In this document: positions 5,309-8,201 of the stretch, one piece after another | Layout: each line of letters begins with the position of its first letter | Position numbering within the stretch: the stretch's first letter is position 1 | Origin: CAZCBN01 sp964496975 | Lineage (GTDB): Bacteria > Planctomycetota > Phycisphaerae > Phycisphaerales > UBA1924 | Assembly: GCA_964496975.1 (NCBI GenBank) | Contig: CAZCBN010000138.1 | Span: 1-8,201, forward strand | Reading direction: 5' to 3' | DNA: 8,201 nt | Translations under genes and position numbers: made by a program | Notes under the pieces: model-generated | Told to the model about the DNA's origin: nothing | Database searches by the model: none | Seen by the model: the letters and a program-made list of their open reading frames with translations, nothing else

Positions 5309-6604
5309 ATGTTGAAGTCTCTGAGCCTTGTCGCGGTGGCGGGCCTTGCGAGCGTTTCGACGGCCCAGCTGGTGCAGGGGAGCTTTGAGGTCCCCGGCAC
5401 GACGTCCATCTTTGAGGGGTGGACGGAGTACAACAACTTCATCCCCAACATCCTGGCGAACTTCCCGCCGGATGCGCCGGCCGGGACGATCCTCGACGGC
5501 GACGTGTCGGTGAAGATCTTCGGCGGGTTCGCGTTCCCCTTCAACACGAGCGGCATGTTCCAGCGCATCACCGGCGTGCAGCCGGGGGACCGCTGGCGCG
5601 CGACGCTGAACGTGCGGCACATCACGGGCGACGCGATTGCGGGCGACAACTTCGTCTTCCTGTCGATCGTGTACGTCGACTCGACGTTCGGCAACGTGGT
5701 CGAGGAGTCGGTGCGGGCCCTGGACGCGACGACGGCCCTCGACCAGTGGTTCGAGCGGGGCGTCGAGCTGGTGGCGCCGCTCGGCGTGGACCAGGTGGAG
5801 ATCAACTTCGGCTTCGTGCAGCCGAACTTTGCCCCCGGCGCGGGGTACTTCGACCTCGCGACGCTCGAGCGCACCAGCACGGGCGAGGCGGTTGCGTTCG
5901 TGAACGGCTCGTTCGAGGAGCAGCCGGCGTTCCAGCGCGTGTTCGACGGGTGGCGCGAGTTCGGCAACAGCATCGGCAACGTGCTGCGTCTGAACGGCGC
6001 GGCGTCGAACGTGCCGGTGTTCGACGGGGAGTGGACGGGGTTCATCTTCGGGCAGTTCAACGGCGCGCCGGCGGGCAACGACTCGGGCGTGTCGCAGGCC
6101 GTGCCGGCGTCCGAGGGCCAGACGTGGACGGCGTCGATCAACGCGCTGCACCGCTCGAACGATGCGCTCGGGGCGGGCAACCTGTTCATCAACAGCCTGC
6201 AGTTCCTCGACGCGTCGGGCACGGTGCTGAGCGAGACGACCGAGGCGGCGCTCGACTCGGCCTCGCCCACCGACACCTGGCTGCCGAGCAGCGTGTCGGC
6301 GACGGCGCCCGCGGGCACCGCGGCGGCGCGCATGACGCTGGTGTTCGTGCAGGGCCCGCCGGCGACCGGCGCGGCGGGCAGCGAGCCGGCGGGCGCGGCG
6401 CTCTTCGACGGCGCGAGCCTGGTCGAGGGCGACGCGGGCTGCCCGGCGGACTTCAACGGCGACACGGTGCCGGGGGACATCTTCGACCTGTTCGACTTCC
6501 TGGCTGCGCTGGACGGCGGGCTGGACTTCAACGGGGACACGAGCCCTGCGGACATCTTCGACCTGTTTGACTTCCTCGCGGTGCTCGACGCCGGCTGCCC
6601 GTAA
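5309..6604 (+). CDS. Secreted protein with two beta-sandwich-like domains and GC-type dockerin
   Basis: The 431-residue product has a signal peptide (MLKSLSLVAVAGLASVSTA) probably cut before Gln20. Two similar domains follow. Domain A (about 21-195) opens VQGSFEVPG, and domain B (about 198-372) opens VNGSFEEQP, an offset of 176 residues. Both share landmarks with the single domain of the 2786 gene: GSFE, F-x-G/N-W-x-x-F/Y-x-N, FDG or LDG before an aromatic strand, and a closing FD-x-A-x-LE or FDGASLVE. Residues 378-431 are the dockerin, with two back-to-back 25-residue DFNGDT ... DIFDLFDFL repeats, Cys378 and a Gly-Cys-Pro end. Fold knowledge suggests jelly-roll, possibly carbohydrate-binding domains, but no binding residues can be named. 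No clear promoter is seen directly upstream, so read-through from the pseudopilin gene at 4023 is likely. Alternative start: ATG at 5303. Confidence 0.88.
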   Translation: MLKSLSLVAVAGLASVSTAQLVQGSFEVPGTTSIFEGWTEYNNFIPNILANFPPDAPAGTILDGDVSVKIFGGFAFPFNTSGMFQRITGVQPGDRWRATLNVRHITGDAIAGDNFVFLSIVYVDSTFGNVVEESVRALDATTALDQWFERGVELVAPLGVDQVEINFGFVQPNFAPGAGYFDLATLERTSTGEAVAFVNGSFEEQPAFQRVFDGWREFGNSIGNVLRLNGAASNVPVFDGEWTGFIFGQFNGAPAGNDSGVSQAVPASEGQTWTASINALHRSNDALGAGNLFINSLQFLDASGTVLSETTEAALDSASPTDTWLPSSVSATAPAGTAAARMTLVFVQGPPATGAAGSEPAGAALFDGASLVEGDAGCPADFNGDTVPGDIFDLFDFLAALDGGLDFNGDTSPADIFDLFDFLAVLDAGCP

Positions 6605-6635
6605 CCGGGCCGCGGCGCGGCGAACGATCGCTCAC

Positions 6636-6671
6636 CCCGCGCCCGGCCTCTCGGTCGGGCGCGGGTTTTTT
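6636..6671 (+). terminator. Strong Rho-independent terminator of the 5309 gene
   Basis: CCCGCGCCCG (6636-6645) pairs perfectly with CGGGCGCGGG (6656-6665). Three more inner pairs (one G-T) give a 13-bp stem with a TCTC loop. Six T's follow at 6666-6671. It lies 31 bases past the TAA at 6602-6604, so the GH16 gene downstream needs its own promoter. Confidence 0.95.
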
Positions 6672-6787
6672 GCGGATATTCGCACCCGGGGGCGGCCCGG
6701 TGGGCGAAGGTGTGGGAAGGGAAGGGGGCGGGCGGGCGGCGTGGGATGCGTCGCGGCCCGGCCTCCGACAACAGCGGCTCAGTCCGT

Positions 6788-6792
6788 GGAGG
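6788..6792 (+). promoter_or_regulatory. Ribosome binding site of the GH16 gene
   Basis: GGAGG is 5 bases before the ATG at 6798. It fixes the start of the GH16 gene and gives a 38-residue signal peptide. No convincing -35/-10 pair was found between the terminator at 6671 and this site. Confidence 0.8.
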
Positions 6793-6797
6793 CACCG

Positions 6798-8201
6798 ATG
6801 TCGGGACGGCGCGGCGATGGACGTGCAGGTGTGTGGGCGGCGGGCCTGGCCGCGGCGGGGCGGGTCGCGGCGGCAACGGTGCTGGCCGGCGCGGCGGGCG
6901 GCGCCTCGGCGCAGACGCTGATCTGGGCCGACGAGTTCAACACGCTGAACACCACGGTGTGGCAGCCCATGATCGGCGACGGCACCGCGGTGGGCCTGCC
7001 CTCGGGGTGGGGCAACAACGAGCTGCAGTACTACACCAACCGCTCGCAGAACGTGCGGATCGAGAACGGCGAGCTGGTGATCGAGGCGCGGCGGGAGAAC
7101 TTCGCCGGCTTCAACTACACCTCGGCGCGGCTCCGCACGATGGGCCAGCGCGACTTCGGGTACTCGCGCATCGAGGCCCGCATGAAGCTCCCCTCCACCC
7201 GCGGCATCTGGCCCGCGTTCTGGATGCTTCCCACGGGCTCTCCCTACGGCGGCTGGGCGGCGAGCGGCGAGATCGACATCATGGAGGCGACCAACATCGC
7301 CGACCGGGTGTACGGCACGATCCACTTCGGCGCGCCCTGGCCCAACAACCAGAGCCGCGGCGTCTCGACGACGATGAGCGCGCCCTTTGACAGCGAGTAC
7401 CACGTCTTCCGCGTGGACTGGTACCCCGACCGGCTGGAGTGGTACGTCGACGACGTGCTCTACTCGCGGCTTGATTCGGGGGCGTGGACCTCGTCGGCCG
7501 CGCCGAACAACGACCGCGCGCCCTTTGACCACCAGCGCTTCCACCTGCTGCTGAACGTCGCGGTGGGCGGCAACTTCCCCGGCAACCCGGACGGCTCGTC
7601 GGTCTTCCCGCAGCAGATGCGCGTCGACTGGGTGCGCGTCTACTCGCTGCCCGACCCCAAGCAGCCCTTCCTCGGCACGCCGGTAAACCTGCCGGGCACC
7701 ATCGAGATGGAGAACTATGACCTGGGCGGCCAGGGCGTCTCGTACAACGAGGCGGACGGGAACAACAACGGGGGCCAGTACCGCAACGGCGAGGCCGTCG
7801 ACATCGAGGGCACCGCGGGCGGCGGCTTCAACGTCGGCTGGATGCGCGCGGGCGAGTGGATCGAGTACACCGCCAACCTCGCCACCGCGGCCGACGGGCC
7901 CGGGCGGTACCGCGTGCGGGCCCGCGTGGCGACGCCCAACAACGGCGCCTCGTTCCGCGTTGAGGTGAACGGCCAGGACGCGACCGGCGTCGTGAACGTG
8001 CCGCGCACCGGCGGCTGGCAGACGTGGCAGGAGGTCACGTTCACGATGAACACCCCGGTGTCCGGGCAGGCGCGCCTGCGCCTCGTCAACCTCGGCGCCG
8101 ACGCGGCGGGCTTCAACATCGACCGCCTGACCTTCACGCCGACGCTCAACGCCTGCGGCGGCGACTTCGACGGGAACGGTGCGGCCGATTTTTTCGACGT
8201 G
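6798..8201 (+). CDS. Secreted GH16 beta-glucanase (laminarinase-like) with CBM6 and dockerin (3'-truncated)
   Basis: 468 codons are open to the window end. A long signal peptide with Arg-rich start and Ala-rich core is probably cut after A36-S-A38. The GH16 catalytic domain spans about 40-283. It opens LIWADEFN and contains NELQYYT, a RIEARMKLP strand, GIWPAFWMLP and the active site GEIDIMEA. E158 is the nucleophile, D160 assists, and E163 is the acid/base. The E-x-D-x-x-E spacing is the beta-bulge form of laminarinases and agarases, not of licheninases. Late GH16 strands are FRVDWYPDRLEWYVDD and MRVDWVRVY. A CBM6 follows at about 300-447 (IEMENYD, GEWIEYT, FNIDRLTF). Residues 453-468 (CGGDFDGNGAADFFDV) begin a dockerin cut by the window. 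Family knowledge: such enzymes cleave beta-1,3-glucans such as laminarin outside the cell. The exact substrate is not fixed by sequence. The terminator upstream makes it a separate unit. Confidence 0.95.
   Translation, partial: MSGRRGDGRAGVWAAGLAAAGRVAAATVLAGAAGGASAQTLIWADEFNTLNTTVWQPMIGDGTAVGLPSGWGNNELQYYTNRSQNVRIENGELVIEARRENFAGFNYTSARLRTMGQRDFGYSRIEARMKLPSTRGIWPAFWMLPTGSPYGGWAASGEIDIMEATNIADRVYGTIHFGAPWPNNQSRGVSTTMSAPFDSEYHVFRVDWYPDRLEWYVDDVLYSRLDSGAWTSSAAPNNDRAPFDHQRFHLLLNVAVGGNFPGNPDGSSVFPQQMRVDWVRVYSLPDPKQPFLGTPVNLPGTIEMENYDLGGQGVSYNEADGNNNGGQYRNGEAVDIEGTAGGGFNVGWMRAGEWIEYTANLATAADGPGRYRVRARVATPNNGASFRVEVNGQDATGVVNVPRTGGWQTWQEVTFTMNTPVSGQARLRLVNLGADAAGFNIDRLTFTPTLNACGGDFDGNGAADFFDV

Noticed and set aside
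5032..6876. Minus-strand frame of 614 codons
   Set aside because: It covers the 5309 gene, the end of the pseudopilin gene and a strong terminator. The protein is Pro/Arg/Ser-rich with no known pattern and no ribosome site noted.
7715..8149. Minus-strand frame opposite the CBM6 region
   Set aside because: The plus strand here clearly codes CBM6; the reverse frame shows no motif.
1..8201. tRNA, rRNA, CRISPR array, insertion sequence or attachment site
   Set aside because: No cloverleaf, regular spaced repeat array, transposase-like protein or terminal inverted repeats were seen.

Overview
The window is high-GC bacterial DNA and almost certainly comes from a planctomycete of the Phycisphaerae type. 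The evidence is the combination of several type II secretion-like pseudopilins ending in variants of the H-X9-DG motif with secreted proteins that end in a Cys-bracketed 'GC-type' dockerin module (C-P-A-D-F-N-G-D ... G-C-P). Both traits are expanded in that lineage. The assignment is by protein style; no rRNA or tRNA is present to confirm it.

Layout. (1) 2-1003 (+) is the 3' part of a pseudopilin gene, cut by the window start. (2) 1049-1074 is a strong hairpin terminator between convergent genes, probably used from both sides. (3) 2273-1146 (-) is a full pseudopilin, a close structural relative of the first. (4) 2274-2785 is a divergent intergenic region with a candidate promoter on each strand. 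(5) 2786-3559 (+) is a secreted beta-sandwich-like protein with a C-terminal dockerin, closed by a textbook terminator at 3612-3644. (6) 4023-5120 (+) is a third, more divergent pseudopilin, starting at GTG and preceded by a good sigma70-like promoter with two overlapping palindromes. (7) 5309-6604 (+) is a second beta-sandwich/dockerin protein in which the sandwich domain is duplicated, again followed by a strong terminator (6636-6671). (8) 6798-8201 (+) is a secreted GH16 endo-glucanase (laminarinase-like) with a CBM6 domain and the start of a dockerin. It runs off the window end.

How the parts may fit. Three of the six genes encode exported dockerin proteins, one of them a beta-glucan hydrolase with a carbohydrate-binding module. 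The other three encode prepilin-peptidase substrates. Pseudopilin and dockerin genes alternate over part of the window, which suggests a surface or secretion apparatus for polysaccharide capture and breakdown, with dockerins attaching cargo to an unseen cohesin or anchoring partner. That link is inference from gene order. No cohesin, secretion ATPase, secretin or prepilin peptidase is visible here. Most genes seem to be single transcription units, since three have their own terminators. The 4023 and 5309 genes may share a transcript.
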